DNA of 64,000 nt from Aminobacterium sp. MB27-C1 (GCF_030908405.1 NZ_CP133089.1:496001-560000); one strand, 5' to 3'; numbered from the stretch's first letter, positions 8,276-17,179 are shown. The notes: a model not told the origin generated them from the sequence alone. Program-made: numbers and translations.

Positions 8276-9487
8276 ATGGTTGCAGATCGCATGATTGAGT
8301 ATGGCTTTTTATGGTCTTTATTTTGGTCTCCATGGGGGCCTGTTCCGCGATATTTTGGCTGGTTAGTTGCATTGGTTGGCTTTGCAATAAAAATTGTGCG
8401 AAAAGAGCCGATTCCTCCTGTGTTTGAAAAAACAGTATCTTATGTATGTATAGGATTATTGTTATGGGGAGGGGTTGGAACGTGGATTGCGAAACATGAC
8501 CTTAACGCATGGGGGCGAGGATTCTCTATGCTTGTGGAGTTTCTTTTCGCTTGTTGGCTCGCTGCTTATGTTTTGAAAAAAGAAAAAAACATAACACGTT
8601 GGGTACGCATTTGGTACGCAACGATTATTCTTACTCTAGCTTATTCTTTTTATGAAATACTCCAATCCCCGTTAGGCGAAGGTCTTTTCTCAAATATTAA
8701 TTCTCTTGGAATTTATATTTGCATCATTTTCCCCTTTGCACTTTTATATCCCGGAAGTAATAATTTCGCAAAAATGATGCCAATAAAACGAGTTGGTTAT
8801 GTTCTCGTTGCCCTTTTAGTGTTTTTAAGCTTAGTTATGAGTTTTACCACCGCAGCATGGGGATCATGCAGTATTGCCTTATTATTACTCCTCTATTTTG
8901 ATCGGCGTGTCAGGAAAGTAACGGGGCTTTTCTTCTTAATGTTTATACTTATTGCTTCCGTTGGCTATATTTCAGGAAATTCAACTTTTCATCAAGTCTC
9001 AAATCGTTTTCTTCGGGAAATTAAGCAAATAACAAGTTTTAATGATATGAGTATGTTAACAACAAAAAGGTCGGATATTTGGAAAGTTTCCTACTATATG
9101 ATAAAAGAAAAACCCCTTTCTGGTTGGGGGTGGGGAAAATTTCATGAAGAATTTGATGCGATACGAAGAAAATGTGTTCCCCAAAATCGAATAAAAATTG
9201 CTGATGCACATAATATGTACTTCAATCTTGCCATATATGGTGGAATTCCAACACTTTTAGGAGTACTGTTTTTATTTCTAACGGCCTTAAAAAATATGTT
9301 TTATAGGTTTAGACAGTCTGGCGATAAGTGGCGTTGGCTTTTTCTTGTCTGTTGGGTTACCATAATATTAATCCTTATATACAGTATTGCAGGTGATGTC
9401 TTTTCTTTCAGATATAAGGCAGCTGTTTTATTTTGGTCTGTGCTTGGCTTTGGCTTGCAACGCAGGGATCGTATATTTAGGGCTTAA
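8276..9487 (+). CDS. O-antigen ligase-like membrane protein
   Basis: A 403-aa polytopic inner-membrane protein with about ten to twelve hydrophobic segments. It shows the layout of the Wzy_C/O-antigen ligase family: a conserved region near residues 265-330 containing KEKPLSGWGWGKFHEEF and DAHNMYFNLAIYGGI, where the histidine corresponds to the family's key periplasmic loop. In this position, at the end of an LPS core operon, it probably joins a lipid-linked glycan to lipid A-core (WaaL role). A Wzy-type polymerase role cannot be excluded. An AAAGGAG site precedes the ATG. Confidence 0.82.
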   Translation: MVADRMIEYGFLWSLFWSPWGPVPRYFGWLVALVGFAIKIVRKEPIPPVFEKTVSYVCIGLLLWGGVGTWIAKHDLNAWGRGFSMLVEFLFACWLAAYVLKKEKNITRWVRIWYATIILTLAYSFYEILQSPLGEGLFSNINSLGIYICIIFPFALLYPGSNNFAKMMPIKRVGYVLVALLVFLSLVMSFTTAAWGSCSIALLLLLYFDRRVRKVTGLFFLMFILIASVGYISGNSTFHQVSNRFLREIKQITSFNDMSMLTTKRSDIWKVSYYMIKEKPLSGWGWGKFHEEFDAIRRKCVPQNRIKIADAHNMYFNLAIYGGIPTLLGVLFLFLTALKNMFYRFRQSGDKWRWLFLVCWVTIILILIYSIAGDVFSFRYKAAVLFWSVLGFGLQRRDRIFRA

Positions 9488-9781
9488 GCCCTATTCCCAT
9501 AAAATGAATTTCACGATAGCATAGTCAGCGAAATTACTGAGTCCTTTGACAATTTGACTTGGTTCATCACAGTGCTTCGTTCATCCGTGAGTATCTCAGA
9601 AGGCAGGAAAGGAGGTGCCGACGACCCCCGGCCATAAAGAGGGAGCGGATGTTGAAGGCGGAGAAAACACATTTTAGATAAAAGACAAAAGAAGGAAACG
9701 AGGAAACTTCTATCAATGTCTTTCTCGAAAGTGTGTAATCCCGCAAAAATACAAAAAGACAACCAAGGGGGTTGCACTAAT
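9488..9781 (+). other. Leader region of the SLH porin gene
   Basis: No gene is seen in these 294 bases. A short palindrome with a TTAA centre (9478-9493) covers the preceding stop but lacks a T-tract. A TTGAAG (9652-9657) and TAGATA (9675-9680) pair, 17 bases apart, is a weak promoter candidate for the porin gene. The purine-rich stretch ending in AAGGGGG just before 9782 is its ribosome-binding region. A GGAGGT at about 9610 is not followed by a plausible reading frame. Confidence 0.4.
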
Positions 9782-11257
9782 ATGAAAAAAATGCTTGCAC
9801 TTGTAGCAGTAGTAGCATTGGTTGCATTTGCCGCACCGGCATTTGCCGCTAATCCTTTCATGGATGTACCTATGAATCACTGGGCCTATGATGCAGTAGG
9901 TCAGCTTGCCGCTCGTGGCGTAGTTTCCGGTTATCCTGATGGTTCCTACAAAGGAAACCAGCCCATGACCCGTTATGAAATGGCTTCTCTCGTAGCCCGT
10001 GCACTGGCTGTTGTTGATATGAACAAAGCCAGCAAACAGGATGTTGAGATGCTTAAGAAACTCGTTGTTGAGTTTAAAGACGAACTTGACGCTCTTGGCG
10101 TAAAGGTTGACAAACTTGACAGCAGAGTAGCTGTTCTTGAAGAGAACCTTGGCGGCTGGAAATTATGGGGCGAGTTCCGTTTCGATGCAAAGTTTGCCGA
10201 TGAAAAAGGTGGACTTTACACTGATAACGAAGATGTAGATTTTGATCTTAACCGTTATCGTATCTGGATGAGCAAGAAAGTTGACGATAAAGTGACTTTC
10301 ATCGCTCGTTTGGGTAAAGGTGAAGGTACAAACGTTGCATGGCAGCGTTACTACATTGATGTAAAAATGCCTTGGGATGTAAATATGTGGGCAGGTCTTT
10401 GGCTCTTCGATTGGGAAGGCGACGATGGACTCTATACTGATAACGATGCTCGTTTCACCGATCGTTCCCTCCAGGGTTTCTACTTCGCCAAACCTTTCAG
10501 CATGGGTGAGTTCGCTCTCTATGCTGCTCGTAAAGACACAAATACAACAGTAACAGGCTTTGATACTTTGGTGCAGTTTGATGATGATGGTAATATCATA
10601 GACGAGATGGACAACGTTGCAGGTATTCAGCTTGCTGCTGATGAGTATTATGAGTATGCAGGCCGTGTGAAATTCAACTTCAACGAGAATTTCTGGATGT
10701 CTGGAAACTACATCAAACGTGACTATGAAGTAAGCGAAGATGAGTCCGTATGGTGGGCAGCTATGGGCGTACATTTCAATCCTGAGTGGGCCTTTAAAGG
10801 TGCTTACTACAAAGAGGATCTTGGTAATGTAACTGGAGAAGATAAACCAGGTGCATGGCAGGCTATCCTTGATGTTGATCAGGAAGCTCTTGGATTTACA
10901 TCTGTTTGGATTGAGTACATGGATTTCGACGAGAATTTCAAAGCTTGGACAGATGGTCCTTGGGATGACTACGGAACAGTTACAGGCAAAGCTCTCGGAA
11001 ATTATGACAATGTTCTGTTTGTACGTTTGAATCAGAAATGGAACGATAAGTGGAGCACATTCCAGCGTTATTTGAGCGGAAGCGCTCGTGGAACAGGTGT
11101 TCTTGTTGATGACACCACTAACTGGACATTTGGCGTGAAGTATTACTACACACCAGCTCTTTCCTTTGAGCTTGCTTATGATAAGATTGAAAATAGCATG
11201 ACAGTTAATGGTCTCGACGATAACGTAGTCAGACTTCGTACTCGCGTAACATTCTAG
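9782..11257 (+). CDS. SLH-domain outer-membrane porin (OmpM-like)
   Basis: A 491-aa exported protein. Residues 1-22 form a signal peptide ending PAFA. An S-layer homology domain follows at about residues 25-70 (FMDVPMNHWAYDAV, GVVSGYPDGSYKGNQPMTRYEMA). Next is a coiled-coil linker at about 80-125 with heptad repeats (LDALGVKVDKLDSRVAVLEENL), then a long region of alternating polar and aromatic residues ending in VRLRTRVTF. A terminal aromatic residue is typical of an outer-membrane beta barrel. By analogy with OmpM of Negativicutes, the SLH domain should bind a peptidoglycan-linked ligand and so staple the outer membrane to the wall. I chose ATG 9782 for the signal peptide and AAGGGGG site; in-frame upstream starts lack both. 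A strong terminator follows, as expected for an abundant monocistronic protein. Confidence 0.92.
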   Translation: MKKMLALVAVVALVAFAAPAFAANPFMDVPMNHWAYDAVGQLAARGVVSGYPDGSYKGNQPMTRYEMASLVARALAVVDMNKASKQDVEMLKKLVVEFKDELDALGVKVDKLDSRVAVLEENLGGWKLWGEFRFDAKFADEKGGLYTDNEDVDFDLNRYRIWMSKKVDDKVTFIARLGKGEGTNVAWQRYYIDVKMPWDVNMWAGLWLFDWEGDDGLYTDNDARFTDRSLQGFYFAKPFSMGEFALYAARKDTNTTVTGFDTLVQFDDDGNIIDEMDNVAGIQLAADEYYEYAGRVKFNFNENFWMSGNYIKRDYEVSEDESVWWAAMGVHFNPEWAFKGAYYKEDLGNVTGEDKPGAWQAILDVDQEALGFTSVWIEYMDFDENFKAWTDGPWDDYGTVTGKALGNYDNVLFVRLNQKWNDKWSTFQRYLSGSARGTGVLVDDTTNWTFGVKYYYTPALSFELAYDKIENSMTVNGLDDNVVRLRTRVTF

Positions 11258-11293
11258 TTTTAAACAAATTACGGTACTAATTAAATGTCTGTA

Positions 11294-11325
11294 AAAGGGC
11301 TCCCCTTAAAGGGGAGCCCTTTTTT
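11294..11325 (+). terminator. Rho-independent terminator of the porin gene
   Basis: A 14-bp GC-rich stem (AAAGGGCTCCCCTT pairing with AAGGGGAGCCCTTT) is followed by a run of T. Confidence 0.93.
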
Positions 11326-11342
11326 CGTCTCCTTTTTCAGTG

Positions 11343-11348
11343 TATAAT
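11343..11348 (+). promoter_or_regulatory. Probable -10 box for the secreted coiled-coil gene
   Basis: TATAAT at 11343-11348 lies just after the porin terminator and about 40 bases before the TTG start of the next gene. No good -35 box is visible. Its position overlaps the only upstream ATG (11347), which argues that translation starts downstream. Confidence 0.45.
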
Positions 11349-11385
11349 GATTGCCAATTTGAGTGAAACTGAGGAGGGGCTTTTT

Positions 11386-12132
11386 TTGAAGTTAAAAAAA
11401 CAGTATATATGCACTGTCCTTTTAATTTTAACATTAGGGGTGGTTTCGTCAGGTTTTGCTAGTGATAAAATTTTGAGTCGTTGGTCTAAAACAAATCATT
11501 ACGAGAATGATTTGGGAAATGAGTTGTGGATAACCGCTACGTATTATGCTTCAGAATATGTAGAGGCTTTGGTCCAGAGTGAAGCCGAAAAAAATTTATG
11601 GACAGCAGATGAAGCAGAGCAATATAAATATCAGTTGTTAAAAACTTTAAATTTGACGGAGTATATCCCCATCTTTATAGGTATTGATAATAGAGGTCCT
11701 TCTATGCATATGGCTCCTTTTAGTGACCATATAACATTGTGGGTGGGCAAGAAAAAATTACAGCCAGTTGATTATGATAAAAGATTCAACTTCAAGCTTC
11801 AGGGTAAGCGCGATGGATTTATTTATTTCCCGAGATATGATGAAAAGGGAAAGCCTGTACTCCAGGGTGTTAAGTCGATACGCCTTGCTATTAATGGAAA
11901 TGTCAGTCCTATAACTATGGGGAAAACTATAGATTATATTTGGGATGTAGTTGATGATAATCCTGAAAAACTCTACACAGGTAAGGCAGCTGCTCGATTA
12001 GAGCTTGATCGGCTTATTAAGCGACTTGAGAAGCTGAATGATCAGAAGAAAGAGCTTGAGGGAAAATTAGCTGAAGTAGAAAGTGAGTTGCAACAGGTAC
12101 AAAAGCGAGTGGAAGAGTTGCAACGACAGTAG
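11386..12132 (+). CDS. Secreted coiled-coil protein of unknown function
   Basis: A 248-aa exported protein. I chose the TTG at 11386 because GAGGAGGGG lies six bases upstream and the product then begins with a regular signal peptide (KLKKQ, a hydrophobic core, then SSGFA). The upstream ATG at 11347 overlaps a -10 box. The central domain (about 45-170) is related to that of the protein at 21972-23120: both share an aromatic WxxxYxxE start, a PFS motif, QPxxYxxxF and an FPR motif. The last 45 residues form a strongly predicted coiled coil (LEKLNDQKKELEGKLAEVES). It is probably periplasmic or attached to the outer membrane. Function is unknown. Confidence 0.8.
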   Translation: MKLKKQYICTVLLILTLGVVSSGFASDKILSRWSKTNHYENDLGNELWITATYYASEYVEALVQSEAEKNLWTADEAEQYKYQLLKTLNLTEYIPIFIGIDNRGPSMHMAPFSDHITLWVGKKKLQPVDYDKRFNFKLQGKRDGFIYFPRYDEKGKPVLQGVKSIRLAINGNVSPITMGKTIDYIWDVVDDNPEKLYTGKAAARLELDRLIKRLEKLNDQKKELEGKLAEVESELQQVQKRVEELQRQ

Positions 12133-12149
12133 TTTTTATGTGACAATAC

Positions 12150-12175
12150 AAGGACGGCTTTGCCGTCCTTTTTTT
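12150..12175 (+). terminator. Rho-independent terminator
   Basis: AAGGACGGC and GCCGTCCTT form a 9-bp stem around a TTT loop, followed by a run of T, between the coiled-coil gene and pfkA. Confidence 0.9.
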
Positions 12176-12211
12176 ATTTTTTGCGTATTTTTTAGAGGAG
12201 GAAGAGAAGAC

Positions 12212-13171
12212 GTGAAAAGGGTTGCAGTGCTTACCAGCGGAGGAGACGCTCCTGGAATGAACGCGGCTATTCGGGCAGTGGTGCGAACAGCCATTTATCA
12301 TCGTCTTGAGGCTATTGGTGTAATGCGAGGTTTTGAGGGGCTCATTGATGGCGAATTTGCTCCTCTGAACAGGTCTTCTGTGGGAGGAATTATCCATAGA
12401 GGTGGAACTATTCTTAAAACGGCTCGTAGTGAACGTTTCAAAACGGAGGATGGTCTCAATAGGGCGCTCTACCAACTTAAGAATTCGGGAATTGACGGTC
12501 TTGTTGTTATCGGAGGCGATGGATCTTTTCGCGGCGCACAAAATCTTCATTTGAAAGGTTTTCCCGTAATAGGTGTACCGGGAACCATTGATAATGATGT
12601 TGCAGGAACGGATGAAACAATAGGTTTCGATACAGCTGTCAATACGGCCCTTGAAGCTGTGAAGAAGCTCCGTGATACAGCGAGTAGTCACGATCGGCTC
12701 TTTATTGTGGAAGTCATGGGGCGTGAAGCGGGCTTTATCGCTCTTGAAGTTGCTGTTGCTAGCGGTGCCGAATATGTAGTTGTACCGGAACTTTCATTTA
12801 GTCTCGGTCGCCTTTGCGATAAACTTCACGATACGCGGTCTCGCGGTAAAACACATTCACTTATTATTGTTGCAGAAGGGGCTATGTCTGCGGCGGATCT
12901 TAAAAATAAACTTCAGGATACGGCTGGGTATGACGCGCGAATAACTGTTTTGGGATATATTCAGCGGGGGGGGAGTCCAACTTCCTTTGATGCGATTCTT
13001 GCTTCTCGTATGGGCTCCTTTGCAGTTGAATCTTTACTTGAAGGGCATAAAGGAATGATGATAGGTACGGTGGCTCATCAAATGACTCTGTCGCCCCTAT
13101 CCGCTTCATGGCAAACTAGAAAAATACTGAGTCCAGAGAAATTGGAACTTGTTGAAAAGTTGAGTATATAA
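12212..13171 (+). CDS. pfkA: ATP-dependent 6-phosphofructokinase
   Basis: Phosphorylates fructose 6-phosphate to fructose 1,6-bisphosphate, the committed step of glycolysis. The 319-aa length is the bacterial PfkA norm. Visible motifs are LTSGGDAPGMNAAIRA, GGDGSFRGAQ, the catalytic PGTIDNDVAGTDETIGF and GYIQRGGSPTSFD. The glycine in PGTIDND, where PPi-dependent enzymes have lysine, indicates ATP as donor. I chose GTG 12212 because GAGGAGGAAG lies just upstream and the product then begins KRVAVLTSGG as in other PfkA proteins. The next gene starts two bases after the stop. Confidence 0.96.
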   Translation: MKRVAVLTSGGDAPGMNAAIRAVVRTAIYHRLEAIGVMRGFEGLIDGEFAPLNRSSVGGIIHRGGTILKTARSERFKTEDGLNRALYQLKNSGIDGLVVIGGDGSFRGAQNLHLKGFPVIGVPGTIDNDVAGTDETIGFDTAVNTALEAVKKLRDTASSHDRLFIVEVMGREAGFIALEVAVASGAEYVVVPELSFSLGRLCDKLHDTRSRGKTHSLIIVAEGAMSAADLKNKLQDTAGYDARITVLGYIQRGGSPTSFDAILASRMGSFAVESLLEGHKGMMIGTVAHQMTLSPLSASWQTRKILSPEKLELVEKLSI

Positions 13172-13173
13172 CG

Positions 13174-14052
13174 ATGATCGAAATTAAAGAACTTTGTTCT
13201 CTTGTTGCCTCAGACAGGGCAGCAAGACGAGTCTCTCTCCTTTGTGCGCCAGAACTTTGGAGTCGGGCTCTTGATCTTTTAGTGGCTTCTTCTTCCCTTG
13301 CTATTGTTACGGGCTTCTATGTCCCCTCAGCTGACGCCCCTGAGACAGATGGTCCTTCAGGGGCTGTCGTTTTAGGACGCGCTCTTGCACGTTCTAAACG
13401 TAATGTCACCCTTTTTACTGATCCGTTATGTTACCCTGTGGTGAAGGCTGCGAGTCAGGCTATCAATGGGCCAGACATAGTAGCAGTGTCGACATCTGAA
13501 GAAATATTGACATCAGATTTCTTTGATGCTTTCGTGTATATTGAACGATTAGGTAAAAATTCTTCAGGTTGTTATCATAATATGCGGGGCAAGGATATTT
13601 CACAGTGGACTGCACCTTTAGATGATGCTGTTACGCATGCTTTAAAAAATAAAGTATCAGTACTTGCAGTGGGAGATGGGGGTAACGAGGCCGGAATGGG
13701 GGTTTTCTTCCCTGAACTTTCACGATTGTTGCCTGAATTTAAAGATTCCCTATCAATTGTTTCAGCAGATGTAACATTGCCAGTTGATGTGTCGAGTTGG
13801 GGAGGATACGCCTTGGCAGCATTACTTTCTCTTTATGAATCTCAATGGCTAGGTCAAACTTCCGAAGAAGAAGAAAAGCTTCTAGCCGCACTTTATGAGG
13901 CGGGGGCTGTTGACGGTGTAACAAAAAAGAGGGAGCTTTCCATAGATAGCTTCCCTCTTGATGTGCATATTCGGATTGTTGAGTCATTGTATAACTGGTG
14001 GAGAAAGTCTATGAATTTGAAAGAAGAAAGGGCTTCAGGCGTTTTTCAATAA
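13174..14052 (+). CDS. DUF4392 protein, D-glutamate cyclase-like
   Basis: A 292-aa soluble protein matching the catalytic C-terminal domain of vertebrate D-glutamate cyclase (DGLUCY; Pfam DUF4392). That enzyme converts D-glutamate to 5-oxo-D-proline. Shared blocks are TGFYVPSADAPETDGPSGAV, VYIERLGKNSSGCYHNMRG, AVGDGGNEAGMG and VSSWGGYALAALLSL. The order of motifs and the GDGGNExGMG signature are as in the mammalian domain. The gene is coupled to pfkA by a two-base gap. Its end overlaps the convergent ECF gene by 44 bases. A role in removing D-glutamate from wall turnover or peptide fermentation is inferred. The bacterial enzyme's activity should be treated as predicted. Confidence 0.85.
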   Translation: MIEIKELCSLVASDRAARRVSLLCAPELWSRALDLLVASSSLAIVTGFYVPSADAPETDGPSGAVVLGRALARSKRNVTLFTDPLCYPVVKAASQAINGPDIVAVSTSEEILTSDFFDAFVYIERLGKNSSGCYHNMRGKDISQWTAPLDDAVTHALKNKVSVLAVGDGGNEAGMGVFFPELSRLLPEFKDSLSIVSADVTLPVDVSSWGGYALAALLSLYESQWLGQTSEEEEKLLAALYEAGAVDGVTKKRELSIDSFPLDVHIRIVESLYNWWRKSMNLKEERASGVFQ

Positions 14053-14506
14053 GAGGAGCAAGAAGTAATGCAAGAAGTGCCCCTATTCCTGTTTGTGTAA
14101 TGTCAGTTGCAAATTCTACCGGTGCTGCCTGAACTCCATAGAGTAATGTAGCCATACTCGTATAGCCGATAATCATAACAATAGCTCCTACTGTTATGGC
14201 TAGTATTTTGTTTTTTTCGCGTAATTTACCAGTTATAAAACCTTCAGTGCCTTTAATTATGAGAGTGAAGGGGGCCCATAAAGGGTAACCTAGAATGAGA
14301 TCAGCGAGAGATGCTCCGATACCTCCGCATAAGGCACCATATCGTGGCCCGAAAATAAGAGCAATAGTGTAGATCACTCCTTCTCCCATGTTAAAATAGA
14401 GGCGAAATCCAGGCATGGGAATACTTATAAGAGTAGCAACTGTAACTATTGAGGCCATAACAGCTCCGAGAGCGACGCGAAATGCCTGAGTGTTTTTTTT
14501 CATCAT
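14009..14506 (-). CDS. ECF transporter S component
   Basis: A 165-aa, very hydrophobic protein with five or six membrane segments, of the type of substrate-capturing S components of energy-coupling factor vitamin transporters. The N-terminal basic patch MMKKNTQAFRVALGAVMASI, followed by conserved-looking segments PGFRLYFNMGEGVIYTIA and GPRYGALCGGIGASLADLI, fits the ECF-type family (riboflavin-like fold). No EcfA or EcfT genes are in the window, so it presumably shares a module encoded elsewhere. No riboswitch is visible upstream, and the substrate is unknown. Either of two adjacent ATG codons could be the start. Confidence 0.82.
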   Translation of the reverse strand: MMKKNTQAFRVALGAVMASIVTVATLISIPMPGFRLYFNMGEGVIYTIALIFGPRYGALCGGIGASLADLILGYPLWAPFTLIIKGTEGFITGKLREKNKILAITVGAIVMIIGYTSMATLLYGVQAAPVEFATDITQTGIGALLALLLAPLIEKRLKPFLLSNS

Positions 14507-14632
14507 ACGATCAGCTCCGTCCTAGTGGGAATGTATAGATATAGTACTATGATTCTAAGTCTGGTTTTAGAGCCAGTTTGACAATGATTGCAGCATTTCT
14601 GGACCTGAATAAATCTTTTTTATTTTAAAAGC

Positions 14633-14662
14633 TTGTCATATTCGAGGGGCGATGGGTATAAT
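14633..14662 (+). promoter_or_regulatory. Sigma-A-type promoter
   Basis: TTGTCA (14633-14638) and TATAAT (14657-14662) are separated by 18 bases. If used, transcription starts near 14669, downstream of the ATG codons at 14652 and 14661. The promoter may therefore serve a shorter form of the next protein or the fsa-rho genes. Confidence 0.6.
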
Positions 14663-15116
14663 GTCTAGGAACGGGAGAGTATTCCTCCTTTTAGTGGTTT
14701 CATGTATTGTGCTTCTTCTTGGTTTTTCCTGTTGGGCAGTAAAACACAATCGACGGGCAACAGATTCTTCCTTCCAGCTTGAAAACATAGTGCTTTGCGA
14801 CGAAGTAGACGAAAAACTGCGACCTCTTCATACAGGGACTCAGTTTATGGCGGGGGTTCGCCAGTTGTGTTTATGTTTTGACTATAGCCTTGATAGCAAA
14901 AGAAGCGATATTCGAATTAAGTGGTATTATGGAGATCATTTGATCTATTCTGAAGTTCTTCTGCTTTCTCCAGGTAAGGGATCGAAAGTGTTTTGCCTTT
15001 TACGGGAAGATGGTTCTCCGTTACCCATAGGCATGTATGATGTGCAAGTTTGTTATGAAGGAACCGTGTATTCCAACCTGAATTTCGAAATTTCCAATTC
15101 AATAAAAGGTGAATAG
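14661..15116 (+). CDS. Small membrane-anchored protein, unknown
   Basis: About 151 aa. An N-terminal hydrophobic segment ([20 protein letters not shown]) acts as anchor or signal sequence. The rest looks beta-rich and extracytoplasmic, ending in a [17 protein letters not shown]-type strand pattern like Ig-like accessory domains. I do not recognise the family. The start is uncertain: ATG 14652 is only two bases from AGGGGC, ATG 14661 has better spacing, and both lie upstream of the predicted transcript start of the promoter at 14633-14662. A GTG at 14694 is a further possibility. The gene precedes fsa-rho. Confidence 0.65.
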   Translation: MSRNGRVFLLLVVSCIVLLLGFSCWAVKHNRRATDSSFQLENIVLCDEVDEKLRPLHTGTQFMAGVRQLCLCFDYSLDSKRSDIRIKWYYGDHLIYSEVLLLSPGKGSKVFCLLREDGSPLPIGMYDVQVCYEGTVYSNLNFEISNSIKGE

Positions 15117-15147
15117 CTCTAATTTAAAAAGTAAAGAAGGGATGTAT

Positions 15148-15807
15148 GTGCAGTTTTTCCTTGATACAGCCAACCTTGATGAGTTAAGACAGGCTGCAGC
15201 GTGGGGAGTTATTTCAGGAGTGACAACAAATCCTTCTCTTATAGCGAGAGAGGGGAACGTAGAGTTTCAAGAGTTAATTAAAACCATTACAGGTATTATA
15301 AATGGTCCAGTGAGTGCCGAGGTTATTGCGATTGATACAGATGGAATGATTAATGAAGGTCGTCAGCTCGCCTCTATTTCCCCGAATATAGTAGTAAAAA
15401 TCCCTATGACACAAGAGGGGATGGGGGCGGTAAGAGTTCTTTCCCATGATAATATTCCTACAAATGTAACTCTTGTCTTCTCTCCTCAACAAGCGCTTTT
15501 AGCTGCTGCCGCCGGAGCGAGTTACGTGAGTCCTTTTGTGGGCCGTCTTGATGATATTGGCGAAGATGGTAGCGGTCTTGTGCAAGATATAGCTGATTTA
15601 TTCCATATTCATTGTATAGAAACAAAGATAATAGCGGCCAGCGTCCGTCATCCTGCCCATGTTTCTGAGGTAGCGATGGCTGGTGCACATATTGCAACGG
15701 TGCCTTTTAAAGTGATGAAACAGATGTTTTATCATCCCTTGACTGAAAAAGGCCTGCAGCAATTTATTTCAGATTGGGAGGGGTATCGTAAAAGCCATGA
15801 CAGATAA
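15148..15807 (+). CDS. fsa: Transaldolase / fructose-6-phosphate aldolase family
   Basis: A 219-aa class I aldolase of the short transaldolase (TalC/FSA) family. It begins [19 protein letters not shown] and carries [12 protein letters not shown], the Schiff-base lysine in [10 protein letters not shown] and the C-terminal [15 protein letters not shown]. Short members act either as transaldolase in the pentose phosphate pathway or as fructose 6-phosphate aldolase. The sequence alone does not decide. A split transketolase elsewhere in the window (33236-35028) makes a pentose-phosphate role plausible. I chose GTG 15148 because AAGAAGG lies seven bases upstream; ATG 15142 is too close to it. The 3' end overlaps rho by 11 bases, an order (tal before rho) also known from Firmicutes. 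Confidence 0.93.
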   Translation: MQFFLDTANLDELRQAAAWGVISGVTTNPSLIAREGNVEFQELIKTITGIINGPVSAEVIAIDTDGMINEGRQLASISPNIVVKIPMTQEGMGAVRVLSHDNIPTNVTLVFSPQQALLAAAAGASYVSPFVGRLDDIGEDGSGLVQDIADLFHIHCIETKIIAASVRHPAHVSEVAMAGAHIATVPFKVMKQMFYHPLTEKGLQQFISDWEGYRKSHDR

Positions 15808-17179
15808 TCAGAATTCGGAAAATAACATGATAGATAAACCCATTAATACAGAAAATGAAGTACCCGAGGTCAATGAGACCGAAGAAGAGGCAGAGGTTGA
15901 GGTGGCTGAGGTGAAATCTGTACCTAGACCACGATATAATTACGCGAAACTCTCATCTCAGCTCATAACAGAACTTAGAAAAATTGCAAAAGATATTGGT
16001 GTAACCGGATTTTCCTCTCTCCGTAAAGATGACCTCATCATTGCTATTCTTACTACGCAAGCTGAGCAACTTAATTACCGTTTTGGTGGAGGAACCCTTG
16101 AAATATTGAATGAAGGGTATGGTTTTTTAAGGCCTAAAGGACTCTTGCCAAGCGATCATGACATCTATGTTTCAGCTTCTCAGATTCGTCGTTTCGGTTT
16201 GCGTAATGGAGATGTTGTTTGGGGAATGGTAAGACCTCCCAAGGAACAGGAGCATTATGAGGCCCTCTTACGGGTGGAAATGGTAAATTTTGCAGACCCT
16301 GAAGCAGCACGCAGACGTCCTCATTTTGGCGCATTGACACCAATATTCCCCGATTCAAGATTAACGTTAGAAACAGACCCCAAAGAAATATCAACTCGAT
16401 TGATAGATCTTTTTGCCCCTGTGGGAAAAGGGCAACGTGCTCTTTTAGTTTCTCCCCCGAAAGCAGGCAAAACAACGGTATTAAAGAAAATTGCGAATGC
16501 CGTAACAGTTAATCACCCTGACATAATACTTATGGTTTTGCTGATAGACGAACGCCCAGAAGAGGTTACAGATATGGCTCGTTCAGTAGATGGTGAAATA
16601 ATAGCGTCTACATTTGATCGTCCTGCCGAAGAACATTTACGAGTAGCAAATCTTACTTTAGAAAAGGCGAAGAGACTCGTTGAAACGGGGAAAGATGTCG
16701 TATTGCTTCTCGATTCCATTACTAGACTCGCACGTGCTTCCAACCTTGTTGTTCCGCCATCTGGTCGTACCTTGTCAGGCGGTATGGATCCAGCAGCACT
16801 TTATTTCCCTAAGCGATTTTTCGGAGCCGCGCGTAATATAGAAGAAGGCGGAAGTCTCACTATTATTGGTACGGCCTTAGTTGATACAGGCAGTCGTATG
16901 GATGACGTAATATATGAAGAGTTTAAAGGAACAGGAAATATGGAACTTCATCTTTCAAGAAAACTTTCCGAACAGCGTATATTCCCAGCTGTGGATATTA
17001 CAAAGTCTGGAACACGAAGAGAAGAATTGCTTATGCCTGAGGAAGACTTGAGCCGTATCTGGTTATTACGACGAAGAATGGTTAATGTTGATGAAGCTGG
17101 AGCTCTATCTTTAATTATAGATAAATTGAAGAAATCGCCAACGAATAAAGATTTCCTGTTGACCATTAAGATGGCGTAG
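15797..17179 (+). CDS. rho: Transcription termination factor Rho
   Basis: Hexameric RNA-DNA helicase that ends transcription at Rho-dependent sites. The 460-aa protein has an acidic N-terminal extension of about 45 residues, the Rho N-terminal helical domain, and the RNA-binding cold-shock-like domain ([15 protein letters not shown]). The ATPase domain follows, with Walker [16 protein letters not shown], Walker [15 protein letters not shown] and the Q/R-loop region [19 protein letters not shown]. The low-complexity acidic start is a common Rho insertion type and may modulate RNA binding. The start overlaps the end of fsa. Confidence 0.97.
   Translation: MTDNQNSENNMIDKPINTENEVPEVNETEEEAEVEVAEVKSVPRPRYNYAKLSSQLITELRKIAKDIGVTGFSSLRKDDLIIAILTTQAEQLNYRFGGGTLEILNEGYGFLRPKGLLPSDHDIYVSASQIRRFGLRNGDVVWGMVRPPKEQEHYEALLRVEMVNFADPEAARRRPHFGALTPIFPDSRLTLETDPKEISTRLIDLFAPVGKGQRALLVSPPKAGKTTVLKKIANAVTVNHPDIILMVLLIDERPEEVTDMARSVDGEIIASTFDRPAEEHLRVANLTLEKAKRLVETGKDVVLLLDSITRLARASNLVVPPSGRTLSGGMDPAALYFPKRFFGAARNIEEGGSLTIIGTALVDTGSRMDDVIYEEFKGTGNMELHLSRKLSEQRIFPAVDITKSGTRREELLMPEEDLSRIWLLRRRMVNVDEAGALSLIIDKLKKSPTNKDFLLTIKMA

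Noticed and set aside
9478-9493. 16-bp palindrome over the stop codon of the O-antigen-ligase-like gene
   Set aside because: Six-bp stem at most and no T-run; too weak for a terminator call.
9546-9551. Perfect TTGACA in the porin leader
   Set aside because: No acceptable -10 box lies 16-18 bases downstream, so I do not call it a promoter.
9511-9861. Minus-strand open frame near the porin leader
   Set aside because: Its Ala/Asn-rich start is the reverse complement of the porin signal peptide; not a gene.
10163-10774. Long open frame on the minus strand within the porin gene (203 codons)
   Set aside because: It lies antisense to a well-supported SLH porin, has no ribosome site and gives a cysteine-rich sequence with no domain pattern.
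12017-12691. Minus-strand open frame of 224 codons over the pfkA start
   Set aside because: Antisense to pfkA and spanning a terminator; no ribosome site and no recognisable protein.
14578-14583. TTGACA upstream of the small anchored protein gene
   Set aside because: No -10 box at proper distance; the promoter at 14633-14662 is better.
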